Below are positions 51,862 through 60,703 of a stretch of 64,000 bases of DNA, one piece after another (position 1 is the stretch's first letter; each line of letters begins with the position of its first letter). The notes beneath the pieces are model-generated. The model worked only from the letters and a program-made list of their open reading frames with translations, had not been told where the DNA came from and did no database searches. The DNA is from Mesorhizobium amorphae. GTDB taxonomy: Bacteria; Pseudomonadota; Alphaproteobacteria; Rhizobiales; Rhizobiaceae. The position numbers were made by a program, and so were the translations under genes. The DNA is taken from NCBI RefSeq assembly GCF_014843845.1, contig NZ_JHQS01000122.1:62001-126000 (forward strand), read 5' to 3'.

Positions 51862-52985
51862 CAGGCAAGCTCCATCCCGTGCGAAATCGCATTGCCGCTC
51901 GCCTGGTCGAAGACATGCAGGTTCTTCGGGTCGATGCTGACATTGATCGGCGCGCCCAACTCCAGGCGGGTGCGGTCGTGCTCGACCAGGACCAGCGAAC
52001 CGCCGGCGAAATCGGCGGCGATATGCGTCTGGTCGCCGAGCCATTGGTTGGCCGAGACTGTGGCCGGCACGCCCTCCTTCGAGCGACGCACCGCATAGGG
52101 CCTGACGCCGATCACGACGCGTTCGCGGTTGAGCAACTGGTCGCGGACCGGGGCGCTGAAGGCGTCCTTGTCGTAGTCGAGCGAGAGCCCATCGGGCAGC
52201 TTGAGACTGATCTTGCCGGCGGCATTGCCGACATAGGCCTCGAAGACGTTCATCGGCGGTTCGCCGACGAAGGTGCCGGTGAACAAATTGGCCGGCCGCC
52301 GTTTGATCATGTCGGGCGTGTCGAACTGCTGCAGCACGCCGCCTTCCATCACCGCGATACGGTCGGCCAGCGCATTGGCCTCGGTCTGGTCGTGCGTGAC
52401 CAGGATCGCGGTCAGGCCGCGCTCCTTGATGAAGTGCTTGATGCGGCCGCGCAGCACGGCGCGCAGCTGCGGCTCGAGCTGGCCCATCGGCTCGTCGAGC
52501 AGATGCAGGTCGGCATTGCGGATCAGCGCCCGGCCGAGGCTGGCGCGCTGCTGCTGGCCGCCGGAGATCGAGCTCGGATAGCGCTCGAGGATGTCCTCGA
52601 TCTCGAGCAGCTTGGCGATGCTGGCGACCTTGGCGTCGACCTCGCTCTTCGGCAGCCGGGCCGCCTTCAGGGCGAAAGCCATGTTTTCGCGCACGGTGAG
52701 CGGCGGATAGAGCGAATAGCCCTCGAAGGCCATCGCCACATTGCGCTTGACCGGCGCCAGCGTGTGCACCTTGCGGCCGCCGACCGAGATCGCGCCGCGC
52801 GAGACCTCCTCGAAGCCGGCGATCATGCGCAGTGTCGAGGTCTTGCCGCAGCCGGACGAGCCGAGCAGCGCGACGATCTCGCCCTTGGCGATCTCCATCG
52901 TCAGGTTCTTGACCGCGTGCACGCCGCGGTCGATCGGACCGTAGAATTTGTCGACGCCGGAAATGGTGATTGCGCTGGCGCTCAT
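51861..52985 (-). CDS. Polyol ABC importer ATPase 1 (CUT1, MalK/UgpC-like)
   Basis: This 374-residue ATPase has a C-terminal OB-like regulatory domain. It has Walker A GSSGCGKTST, the signature ISGGQQQRASLGRAL, Walker B LHLLDEP with its catalytic Glu165, and the His198 switch in LVTHDQ. In the Q-loop the usual Gln is Glu88 (AMAFEGYSLYPPL). The paired ATPase encoded upstream has complementary deviations. The ATG at 52985 overlaps that gene's stop codon (ATGA). The operon layout of two ATPases, two permeases and a binding protein is like the rhizobial Mpt polyol importer. Confidence 0.88.
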   Translation of the reverse strand: MSASAITISGVDKFYGPIDRGVHAVKNLTMEIAKGEIVALLGSSGCGKTSTLRMIAGFEEVSRGAISVGGRKVHTLAPVKRNVAMAFEGYSLYPPLTVRENMAFALKAARLPKSEVDAKVASIAKLLEIEDILERYPSSISGGQQQRASLGRALIRNADLHLLDEPMGQLEPQLRAVLRGRIKHFIKERGLTAILVTHDQTEANALADRIAVMEGGVLQQFDTPDMIKRRPANLFTGTFVGEPPMNVFEAYVGNAAGKISLKLPDGLSLDYDKDAFSAPVRDQLLNRERVVIGVRPYAVRRSKEGVPATVSANQWLGDQTHIAADFAGGSLVLVEHDRTRLELGAPINVSIDPKNLHVFDQASGNAISHGMELA

Positions 52986-54100
52986 GCCGCTTCTCCGCTG
53001 CGCAAATTGACGACCTTGTTGGCGCCGATGCGCTCGCCGCTCGCGTGATCGAACAGAAGCGCGCTTTTGCTGTCGACGGCGATGTGGGCCTTGCCTTCGG
53101 CCTGGCCCGGGGCTCCGGCCGGACGCGAGACCAGGATTTCACGGCCGCGCACGGTGCGCACCAGCGTGACGATCTTTTCGTTGAGCGGCGTCTCGGCCTC
53201 GACCGTCACCGGGAAAGCGCCCGGCGTGGCTTCGCCGACGAAGCTCAGCGCTTCGGGCCGCAGACCGATGACGCAGTCGCGCCCGACTGCCGCCTCGAAG
53301 GCGCCGGCGAGATGGACCTGCACATTAGACAGGCCGACATAGATGCCCTTGGCGTCGCGCGCCGGCTTGACGTCGAGCAGGTTGATGGTCGGGTCGCCGA
53401 ACAGCCTGGCGATCTCGATGTTGGCCGGCTCACGATAGATCTGCTCGGGCGTGCCGAGCTGCCGGATGACGCCTTGCGACATCACGGCGATGCGGTTGCC
53501 GAGCGCCATCGCCTCCTTGTAGTCCTGGGTGACGTAGATGACGGTCGCGCCACGATCGTGCAGCAGCCTTGGCAGTTCGAGCCGCATCTCGAAACGCAAT
53601 TTGGCGTCGACGTTGCGCAAGGGATCGTCAAGCAGCAGCAACGGCGGCGAGCCGATCAGAGCGCGGGCAAGTGCCGTGCGCTGCTTCTGGCCGTTGGACA
53701 GGGCACGCGGCTTGTGGCTCAGCACATGATCGATCTTGAGCAATTTGGCGACGCTTTCGACGCCGGCCTTGATCACGCCTTTCGAGGAGTGCCTGGCTTC
53801 GAGCGGCGACGCGATGTTGTCGAAGGCGGTCATGTGGGGGAACAGCGCGAAATTCTGGAACGCCATGCCGACGCCGCGGAACTCGGCATCGACGTCGGTC
53901 ATGTCCTCGCCGCCGATGAGGATCTTACCCTCGTCGGGATCGATGACGCCGGCGACCAGCCGCAGCAGCACCGTCTTGCCGGCGCCGGATGGGCCGAACA
54001 GGACCAGCGTCTCGCCATCGGCGACAGTCAGCGACAGATCGTCCAGCACGGTCTGGCTCTTGTAGCGCTTGACGACATTTTTCAGTTCGAGGCTTGCCAT
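52982..54100 (-). CDS. Polyol ABC importer ATPase 2, with degenerate catalytic residues
   Basis: This 372-residue MalK/UgpC-like ATPase has Walker A GPSGAGKT at residues 36-43 and a normal Q-loop (MAFQNFALFPHM). Its catalytic Glu is Asp159 (LLLLDDPLRNVD), its switch His is Gln192 (YVTQDYKEA), and its signature is LSNGQKQR. It probably pairs with the ATPase encoded next (51861-52985) as an unequal dimer. The ATG at 54100 lies 6 bp after the upstream permease gene; an AAGGAT is seen upstream. Confidence 0.88.
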   Translation of the reverse strand: MASLELKNVVKRYKSQTVLDDLSLTVADGETLVLFGPSGAGKTVLLRLVAGVIDPDEGKILIGGEDMTDVDAEFRGVGMAFQNFALFPHMTAFDNIASPLEARHSSKGVIKAGVESVAKLLKIDHVLSHKPRALSNGQKQRTALARALIGSPPLLLLDDPLRNVDAKLRFEMRLELPRLLHDRGATVIYVTQDYKEAMALGNRIAVMSQGVIRQLGTPEQIYREPANIEIARLFGDPTINLLDVKPARDAKGIYVGLSNVQVHLAGAFEAAVGRDCVIGLRPEALSFVGEATPGAFPVTVEAETPLNEKIVTLVRTVRGREILVSRPAGAPGQAEGKAHIAVDSKSALLFDHASGERIGANKVVNLRSGEAA

Positions 54101-54105
54101 CGGAC

Positions 54106-54963
54106 CTATCCTTTCACGGCGCCGAGCGACAAGCCTTCGACGAGGTAGCGCTGCGCGTAGAGGGCAAGCGCCAGCGTCGGCGTGATCGACAGAACGATCG
54201 CCGCCGAGATCTGGCCATACTGGATGCCCGACGAGGTGATGAAGGCCAGCGCGCCGACGGTCACCGGCTGCTTGTCGGCGGAAGCCAGCACCAGGGCGAA
54301 GACGAAATTGTTCCAGGCGAAGATGAAGGCGAGCAGGCCGGCGGCCGCAATGCCCGGGCCGGCGAGCGGCAGCGCGATCTTGCGGAAGGTGGCGAACCAG
54401 GAATGGCCGCCGATGCGATAGGCGTATTCGATGTCGGCCGGGATGTCCTCGAAATAGCCCCGCACGATCCACAGGATCAGCGGCAGGCAGATCAGCTGGT
54501 AGACCCAGATCAGGCCGAAATAGGTGTTGGCGAGCCCGAGCTTCTGGAAGTAGAGCGTCAGCGGCAGCAGCACCAGCAGCGCCGGCGCGAAGCGGAAGGA
54601 CAGCAGCGTGAAGGCGATATCCTCAGAGCCGCGGAACTTGTGGCGCGCGAAGGCGTAGGCCGCGGGAACGCCGAGCAGCAGCGCGACGGCAACCGAGGTG
54701 ACCGACAGGAACACCGAGTTCCACAGGTTGCGCATGAAGGCGATGTCGAGCGTGCCGGCCGCAGTCATCAGCTTGCCGGTGATCAAAGCGGTGTAGTTGG
54801 CCAGCGTCGGCTCGAAGACCAGCTGCGGCGGAATGCGCAGGATGGTCTCGTTGGTCTGGAACGACATCATGAAGATCCAGACGATCGGGAACATGAAGAA
54901 GATGACGACCAGCGTCAGCGCTATGCCACGCAGGATGCGTTCGAGAAGCGAGGTGTGTTCCAT
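54106..54963 (-). CDS. Polyol ABC importer permease, MalG-like
   Basis: This is a 285-residue inner-membrane permease of the CUT1 family with six predicted membrane spans. The N-terminal hydrophobic segment is ALTLVVIFFMFPIVWIFMM and the coupling EAA-type loop is EYAYRIGGHSWFATFRKIAL. It pairs with the permease encoded 9 bp upstream. The end of the gene lies 5 bp before the ATPase 2 start. Confidence 0.88.
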   Translation of the reverse strand: MEHTSLLERILRGIALTLVVIFFMFPIVWIFMMSFQTNETILRIPPQLVFEPTLANYTALITGKLMTAAGTLDIAFMRNLWNSVFLSVTSVAVALLLGVPAAYAFARHKFRGSEDIAFTLLSFRFAPALLVLLPLTLYFQKLGLANTYFGLIWVYQLICLPLILWIVRGYFEDIPADIEYAYRIGGHSWFATFRKIALPLAGPGIAAAGLLAFIFAWNNFVFALVLASADKQPVTVGALAFITSSGIQYGQISAAIVLSITPTLALALYAQRYLVEGLSLGAVKG

Positions 54964-54972
54964 CCCGGCCTC

Positions 54973-55896
54973 CTATGCCTGGCCGCGGGCGCGTTCGCGC
55001 AGCCGCAGCCAGTTCTTGATGAAGATGTTCGACAGGAAATAGGTGATCGCCCACAGGATGATCATCAGCGCCGCCGAGCGGCCGACATTGGTCGACTGGA
55101 AGAAGTTGAGATAGGCCTCGACCTGGAAGACGGTCAACGTGTCGCCGGGACCACCCTGGGTCATCGCGTAGATGATGTCGAACTGCTGGATGGAATCGAG
55201 CAGTCGGAACAAGGTCGCGGTCAGGATATAGGGCATCAGCATCGGCAGCGTGATGCGGAAGAAGACGAAGCTCCTCGGCACACCGTCAAGGGCGGCCGCC
55301 TCGAAGGGCTGCGTTGGCAGGCTGCGCAGCCCGGCCAGCAAAAGGATCATGATGAAGGGCGTGTAGACCCAGATGTCGACCAGCACGACGGTCAACAGCG
55401 CCGTCGACGGCGATGAAGCCCAGCGGAAATCCTGCAGGCCGATGAGGCTGGCAAGGTAGCTCAGCACGCCGAAGCCCGGATTGGTCATCAGCTTCCACAT
55501 CAGTGCTGCGAGCGCCGGCGCCGTCATCAGCGGCATCAAAAGCATGATCGAAATGAAATTGTTCAACGTCGAGCGCTTCTGCAGCAGCATGGCGATCGCG
55601 AGGCCGAGCAGCAGTTCGAGCACGACGGTGATGCCGGCATAGAGCAGCGACACCTGCAGCGTGTTCCAGAACTTCGGGTCGGTGAAGAAGGAGATGTAGT
55701 TGTCGCCCCAGTTGAACTGCCGCGCCCAGGGCTGGCTCAGCCGGTAGCGCTGGAAGGAATAGACCACAGAGGTCAGGAACGGGATCAGGATGCCGATGCA
55801 GACCAGCAGGGCCGGCAGGCTGAGAAGATAGGGCAGAACCCGCTTGCTGATCCTGAAGCCGGAGGGTCTGGCCCTCTGCACTGTCGCCGCAGTCAT
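54973..55896 (-). CDS. Polyol ABC importer permease, MalF-like
   Basis: This 307-residue permease of the CUT1 family has six spans and an EAA-type loop (FEAAALDGVPRSFVFFRITL). The basic cytoplasmic N-terminus (VQRARPSGFRISKR) precedes the first span. I chose the ATG at 55896; the much longer open frame upstream only runs through the binding-protein gene in another frame. It follows that gene after a 158-bp gap that contains a stem-loop. Confidence 0.88.
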   Translation of the reverse strand: MTAATVQRARPSGFRISKRVLPYLLSLPALLVCIGILIPFLTSVVYSFQRYRLSQPWARQFNWGDNYISFFTDPKFWNTLQVSLLYAGITVVLELLLGLAIAMLLQKRSTLNNFISIMLLMPLMTAPALAALMWKLMTNPGFGVLSYLASLIGLQDFRWASSPSTALLTVVLVDIWVYTPFIMILLLAGLRSLPTQPFEAAALDGVPRSFVFFRITLPMLMPYILTATLFRLLDSIQQFDIIYAMTQGGPGDTLTVFQVEAYLNFFQSTNVGRSAALMIILWAITYFLSNIFIKNWLRLRERARGQA

Positions 55897-55931
55897 CCGC
55901 TGTGCTCCATCATTCCTGTTGCTTCGCCCTG

Positions 55932-55959
55932 CCGGCCGCCCAGGGAGCCAGGCGGCCGG
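55932..55959 (-). other. Stem-loop between binding-protein and permease genes
   Basis: CCGGCCGCC pairs with GGCGGCCGG around a 10-base loop. There is no T run, so it is less a terminator than a structure that could protect the 3' end of the binding-protein mRNA. Such a hairpin is common where the binding protein must be made in excess of the permeases. Confidence 0.6.
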
Positions 55960-56054
55960 TCGGGCGAATTGGCGACGCCACCGGCGCCACATCGCGAACA
56001 TGTAACCGACGGTCGAGGCTGGCCCGCCTCGGGCAGGCCAGCCTTCGTCCGATC

Positions 56055-57500
56055 CTAGCCGAGACCAGCTTCCTTGAGCTGACCATTGATGCTCTCGGCC
56101 AGCTTGTCGAGGCCTTCGTCGATCGGCACTTCCTTGGCCACCATCTTCTGCAGCGTCGCCGCCCATTCGGTGGTGAGGTCGAAGAACAGCGGCTGCGCCG
56201 TGAACTTGATGCTGGCGCCCGGTGCCGAAGCATCGAACATCTCGACATAGCCCGGATAGCTCTTGTTCAGCTTCTCGCGGAACACATCGTCCTTCCAGAC
56301 CGACTGGCGGACCGGATTGACGAAGTCCATCTTGGTGGCGCCGAACAGAGCATGCTCCGGTCCGGAGGCCCACTGCATGAAGTACCAGGTGGCGTCCTTG
56401 TCCTTGGAGAAGTTGGACATCGACAGCGACCAGATCCAGATGTTCGGGGTCGGCGCCTTGGCGGCCGGATTGGCCTTGAAGCCGGCGAAGGCGAGCTTGC
56501 CGGCCATCTTGTTGTCGCCGCCATTCATGAAGTAGCCAAGGATGTCGGCGTCGAAGATCATCGCCGAGGCGCCGGCGCCGAGATCGGTGCCGACCTGGTA
56601 CCAAGTGTAGGTCGACCAGTCCTTCGGGCCGCTCTCCTGGATCATCTGCACCCATTGCTTGTGGAAAGCCTTGGATTCGGCGGTGTTCATGGCGGCCGAC
56701 AGTTTGCCGTCGGCCGACACGTTCAGGTCCTTCTGGTCGAAATTGGCGTAGGCCGACAGGAAGCCGGGATGGATCGTCGCCCAGGAGCGCGAGCCGCGCA
56801 CGCCGATGCCGTAGACGCCGCCACCGACGTCCTTGGTGAGCTTGGCGGCCGCGGCAACCAGCTCGTCCATGTTGCCGGGCACCTTGACGCCGGCCTTCTC
56901 GAACATGCCATGGTTGTAGGTGATGTTGTTCTGCTCGAAGCCCCACGGAATGCACCACTGCTTGGCATCCTCGGAACCCAGTTCGCCGCCCGGCTTGCCG
57001 TTCCAGGCGCAGGAATTCCTGACGCCAGGCAGGAAGTCGTCCCAGGCATAGTTCGGATTGGTCTTGGCCGGATCCTTGATCCATTCGTTGAGGTCGGTGA
57101 TCCAGCCGGCCGGGCCGTAGGTCCAGGTCATGTAGGCACCGGTCATGAAGGCATCATATTCCGGCGAGCTTGCCGACAGCGCCGCGGTGACCTTGTCGAA
57201 ATAGACGTCTTCCGGGAAGACGTCATAGACGACGTTCATGCCGGTCAGCTGCTTGAAGTTCTCGAGGTTGGCGATCATTGCATCGGCATAGGGATGCTTG
57301 TTGAGCAAGAGCTTGATGGTCTTGCCCTTGTGCGACTGCCAGTCGAAATCGGCGGCGAGCGCACGGGTCTGTCCGAAGTTGAGCAGCGTGCCGGCCGTTC
57401 CGGCGGCAAGGCCCAGTGCTCCGAGGCCCCTGATCAGGCCGCGGCGATCGACTTGTCCGCGCATGAACGCGTCGATCAGGTCTTTCTCTTTCTCATACAT
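56055..57500 (-). CDS. Polyol ABC importer substrate-binding protein
   Basis: This 481-residue extracellular solute-binding protein is of family 1. The N-terminus has a twin-arginine-type signal (VDRRGLIRGLGALGLAAGTA, cut near ALA-ADF), which is preceded by about 18 charged residues. The mature protein shows the ExoS-type ligand lobes. I chose the ATG at 57500 because GGAGGAG lies 8 bases upstream. It is the second gene of the operon, 45 bp after the SorC regulator gene. Rhizobial relatives take up erythritol, ribitol and other polyols. Confidence 0.88.
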   Translation of the reverse strand: MYEKEKDLIDAFMRGQVDRRGLIRGLGALGLAAGTAGTLLNFGQTRALAADFDWQSHKGKTIKLLLNKHPYADAMIANLENFKQLTGMNVVYDVFPEDVYFDKVTAALSASSPEYDAFMTGAYMTWTYGPAGWITDLNEWIKDPAKTNPNYAWDDFLPGVRNSCAWNGKPGGELGSEDAKQWCIPWGFEQNNITYNHGMFEKAGVKVPGNMDELVAAAAKLTKDVGGGVYGIGVRGSRSWATIHPGFLSAYANFDQKDLNVSADGKLSAAMNTAESKAFHKQWVQMIQESGPKDWSTYTWYQVGTDLGAGASAMIFDADILGYFMNGGDNKMAGKLAFAGFKANPAAKAPTPNIWIWSLSMSNFSKDKDATWYFMQWASGPEHALFGATKMDFVNPVRQSVWKDDVFREKLNKSYPGYVEMFDASAPGASIKFTAQPLFFDLTTEWAATLQKMVAKEVPIDEGLDKLAESINGQLKEAGLG

Positions 57501-57545
57501 TTTCTCTTCTCCTCCACGGGGTAGTTTCAACCAAAGCATTGCCGG

Positions 57546-58520
57546 CTACCCGACCGGCGTCTGTTCCACGAGCGATCGCGCCGTCCGCTCGTCGGTTATC
57601 AGGCCCTTCAGATAGCGGCCCTCCAGCACTGACTTGATGGCACGAACCTTCACCTTGCCGCCGGCGACGGCGACAATCCTGCGATTGGCGATGTCCTCGC
57701 GCACCAGCGCCAGCGCCCGGCTGGACACCGTCGTCGCCACCGGCTTTCCGGCCGCGTCGAAGAAATGGCCGAGCAGTTCGCCGACGGCGCCGTTGCCGCG
57801 GGTCTCCTCCATCTCGCCCTTCTCGATCATGCCGGTGGCGACGAGCGAGGCTTCGCGCTCGGCGGTACCGATGCCGGCGATCAGAAGGTCGGCCGACCGC
57901 GCCAGATCGAAGACCTCGCTGATGCCCTTCTGGCCAAGCAGCACCGTGCGGTCCTCGGCAGTGTTGGCGAACATCGGCACCGGCATGACATAGGCTTCGG
58001 CGCCGGTACGCTCGGCCAGGCGATGGATGACGTCATGCGGGTTGGCCGAGAATTTGCGCGTCAGGCCGCCAAGCAGCGAGACGAAGCGGACCCCGTCGGC
58101 CGATATGCGCGGCAGGTATTCGACGCAGGCGGCGAGCGTGCGGCCGTGGCCGACGCCGATCAGCGTGCCCTCGCCGCGCTCGATCTCGCGCTTGAGGAAC
58201 TGCGCGCCGGCAATGCCCAGAGCTTTCAGCGGCAGGTCCTCGGAATCGAAGTCCGGCACCACCTCGCAATAGTCGAGGCCGTAGCGGCCGGAGAGCTGGT
58301 CCTCGAGCGCGACGCATTCGGAGACTTCGCCGTCGATATAGACTTTGACCAGCCCTTCCTGGTTGGCCTTGGTGATCAGGCGGTGCGCCTTGAGGCTGGT
58401 CAGCCCGAGCCGCTTGGCAACCTCGGATTGGGTCAGGCCGCCGGCATAGTGGAGCCAGGCGGCGCGGGTCGCCATGCTGGTCTCATCGTCGCGCAGCAGG
58501 CCGTTGCCGAACCCAACCAT
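57546..58520 (-). CDS. SorC-family regulator, EryD-like
   Basis: This 324-residue regulator has a helix-turn-helix (LTQSEVAKRLGLTSLKAHRL) and a sugar-phosphate sensor domain (GTLIGVGHGRTLAACVEYL, LIAGIGTAEREASLV). Length and pattern fit EryD, the repressor of erythritol operons that is released by a pathway intermediate. It is the first gene of the 11-gene operon. The ATG at 58520 and a GTG at 58526 are both possible starts. A short perfect palindrome lies right upstream. Confidence 0.86.
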   Translation of the reverse strand: MVGFGNGLLRDDETSMATRAAWLHYAGGLTQSEVAKRLGLTSLKAHRLITKANQEGLVKVYIDGEVSECVALEDQLSGRYGLDYCEVVPDFDSEDLPLKALGIAGAQFLKREIERGEGTLIGVGHGRTLAACVEYLPRISADGVRFVSLLGGLTRKFSANPHDVIHRLAERTGAEAYVMPVPMFANTAEDRTVLLGQKGISEVFDLARSADLLIAGIGTAEREASLVATGMIEKGEMEETRGNGAVGELLGHFFDAAGKPVATTVSSRALALVREDIANRRIVAVAGGKVKVRAIKSVLEGRYLKGLITDERTARSLVEQTPVG

Positions 58521-58530
58521 TTCCACCCTT

Positions 58531-58544
58531 TGATATTTTTATCA
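58531..58544. promoter_or_regulatory. Short palindrome ahead of the SorC regulator gene
   Basis: TGATA-TTTT-TATCA is a perfect 5-bp inverted repeat 11 bases upstream of the regulator start, in an AT-rich stretch. It may be the regulator's own operator; this is inferred from position. Confidence 0.4.
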
Positions 58545-58711
58545 GTTGCTGCAAAATTTTTCACAAGGCTTTGCCGGAGTCAAGCGCCGCGTGTTCAAAT
58601 CGCGCAAAAGGGTGGCGGCGGCGACGGGAACCATCACTGCCCCAGCGATGTTGAGAGACGGTAGGGACGCGACGTAGGACGCGGCGCGCCCAGGCCGCCA
58701 GGGTGGAAACG

Positions 58712-59437
58712 ATGTTCGAGCCGTTTTGCTGCGAGATGCCGCTTCATCCGACCTGGCCCGACCTTGCCGCGCGGCTTCTGCTCACGCTGCTGGCAGGCGT
58801 CCTCATTGGCCTGAACAGAGAGTCGCGCGGTCGCACCGCCGGGCTTCGAACGACCATCCTGGTTGGCCTTGCGGCTGCCATCGCCATGATCCAGGCCAAC
58901 ATCCTGCTCGACATGGCGGGCAAGGAGCCGGACACTTTCGGCCGCATGGACGTGCTGCGATTTCCGCTCGGCGTGCTGACCGGCGTCGGCTTCATCGGTG
59001 GCGGCGCCATCCTTCGGCGCGGCGAGCTCGTGACCGGCGTCACCACCGCCGCCACGATGTGGATCATGACGATGATCGGACTGGCGTTTGGCGGTGGCCA
59101 GTTCGGCCTGGCGGGGATCGCGACGCTGCTCACCCTGGTGACGCTTCAGGCCTTGAGATGGGTCGATCTCCGGATCCCGCGCGACCATCATGCGATCCTG
59201 TCAGTCTCCTGGGCAAAAGGATTGCCGCCCGACCTTCAGGAGATGGTGCGGCCGCTCGGCTACGAGGCGCGCTTTGTCGGCATGGAGCATGACGCCGGCC
59301 GCGACCGCTTCGTGTTTTCCTTCAACCTCGAATGGAAACAGCCCGATGCGATCGAACCCTCGACGGACGTGCTGGCGGTGGTCGGCCAGCACTGCGAGGT
59401 CGAGCGCTTTGAACTGGTCGGCGAGAAAACCACCTGA
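58712..59437 (+). CDS. MgtC/SapB-family membrane protein
   Basis: This 241-residue protein has an N-terminal MgtC domain of four or five membrane spans (LLLTLLAGVLIGLNRESRGR, GVLTGVGFIGGGAILRRGE, GVTTAATMWIMTMIGLAFGG) and a soluble C-terminal domain. MgtC proteins aid growth at low Mg2+ and, in pathogens, inhibit the F1Fo ATPase; the function in rhizobia is unclear. I chose the ATG at 58712 with AGGGTGG upstream. It is a single gene between two unrelated operons. No Mg-sensing leader is visible. Confidence 0.85.
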   Translation: MFEPFCCEMPLHPTWPDLAARLLLTLLAGVLIGLNRESRGRTAGLRTTILVGLAAAIAMIQANILLDMAGKEPDTFGRMDVLRFPLGVLTGVGFIGGGAILRRGELVTGVTTAATMWIMTMIGLAFGGGQFGLAGIATLLTLVTLQALRWVDLRIPRDHHAILSVSWAKGLPPDLQEMVRPLGYEARFVGMEHDAGRDRFVFSFNLEWKQPDAIEPSTDVLAVVGQHCEVERFELVGEKTT

Positions 59438-59461
59438 CCGCGACCGACGGCCCAATGAACC

Positions 59462-60703
59462 CTATTCGCCTGGCTTCGGCGCTTCGGTGTCGGCGCGAAC
59501 GACCTTGATGTCGACCCCCGCCGCCCAGGCGCCGATATCCTCCCGCCGCAGGGCCGCCGCCATCATGTCCGGAAACAGGTCCGGCGTGCAGGCGAAGACC
59601 GGAACGCCAAGCGCGGCAACCGAACCGGCCATGGCCGGGTCATAGCCGGGCCGGCCCTGATCGGTTAGCGCCAGAAGCACGACGACATTGACGCCGGATC
59701 GGACCAGCGCTGCCAGCCTGCGCAACAATTCCTGGCCGTTGCCGCCTTCGTAGAGGTCGGTGATCAGCACGAAATGGGACTTGGTCGGCCGCTCGATGCG
59801 CTCGGCGCAATAGGCGACCGCCTGGTTGATGTCGGTACCGCCGCCAAGCTGGACGCCGAACAGCACTTCGACGGGATCGCTGAGGTCCTCGGTGAGATCG
59901 ACAATCGCGGTGTCGAAGCAGACGAGCTTGGTGCGCACGACCGGCAGCGAGGCCATCACCGCTGCGAAGATCGAAGCGTAGATCACCGAGCTTGCCATCG
60001 AACCGGACTGGTCGACACACAGCACGACCTCGTCGAGGTCGACCAACCGGCGCTGCTTGCGCATGAAGCCAACCAGCTTTTCCGGCACGATGGTCTTGTG
60101 TTCGGGCTGGTAGTGGCGAAGGTTTGCCGAGATGGTGCGCGGCCAGTCGATGTCGCGTTGGCGCGGGCGGTTGGTGCGTCTCGACCGGTCGAGCGCAGCG
60201 CGTATCGCTTCAGCGGTTTTCTGTTCGAGCCGCTGCATCAGCTTGGCGACGATGTCGGCGATGATGGTGCGGGCGATGTCCTTGGTCTTCGCTGGCATCA
60301 CCGAGCGGAGGGAAATCAGGTCGGCAACCAGATTGACGTCCGCCTCGATCGCCTTGAGGAATTCCGGCTCCATCAACATCTGCTTCAGGTTCAGCCGTTC
60401 GAACGCGTCTTTCTGGACGATTTGCACGACCTGCGCCGGAAAGAAGGAGCGGATGTCGCCCATCCATTGCGCGACGCGCGGCGCCGACCGGCCGAGACCA
60501 CCACGCCGCTTGCGCGGATCGGCGGCAGCATCGCCGGCGCCATCGCCATAGAGGGCGTCGAGCGCGGCCGAAAGCCGCTTGTCGTCTTCGGAAAGCGCCG
60601 GCGATGTTTCGTCGGCGGCGCCGATCGCCAGGCGCCAGCGACGCTCCCTCTCGCCGTCCGGCGTGAGTGCACCAGGCTCGTTCATTTCGGGCTCGTCATC
60701 CAT
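59462..60703 (-). CDS. VWA (CoxE-like) domain protein of a MoxR-type operon
   Basis: This 413-residue protein has a C-terminal von Willebrand A domain. The metal site is in VVLCVDQSGSMASSVIY (DxSxS), with GGGTDINQAVAYCAERI and VLITDLYEGGNG completing it. The N-terminal half is charged and helical with no known motif. It overlaps the DUF5682 gene by 8 bp, and MoxR is two genes upstream. MoxR-VWA pairs act as chaperones that assemble or activate metal enzymes and complexes; the target here is unknown. Confidence 0.88.
   Translation of the reverse strand: MDDEPEMNEPGALTPDGERERRWRLAIGAADETSPALSEDDKRLSAALDALYGDGAGDAAADPRKRRGGLGRSAPRVAQWMGDIRSFFPAQVVQIVQKDAFERLNLKQMLMEPEFLKAIEADVNLVADLISLRSVMPAKTKDIARTIIADIVAKLMQRLEQKTAEAIRAALDRSRRTNRPRQRDIDWPRTISANLRHYQPEHKTIVPEKLVGFMRKQRRLVDLDEVVLCVDQSGSMASSVIYASIFAAVMASLPVVRTKLVCFDTAIVDLTEDLSDPVEVLFGVQLGGGTDINQAVAYCAERIERPTKSHFVLITDLYEGGNGQELLRRLAALVRSGVNVVVLLALTDQGRPGYDPAMAGSVAALGVPVFACTPDLFPDMMAAALRREDIGAWAAGVDIKVVRADTEAPKPGE

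Noticed and set aside
50308..53142. A 944-codon minus-strand open frame
   Set aside because: The frame is the FGGY kinase extended upstream, without stop codons, through the ATPase 1 gene in a different frame. Only the part below 51861 has homology; the rest is a GC-rich shadow.
54973..57084. A 703-codon minus-strand open frame
   Set aside because: Only the part below 55896 encodes the MalF-like permease. The upstream extension runs out of frame through the substrate-binding protein gene.
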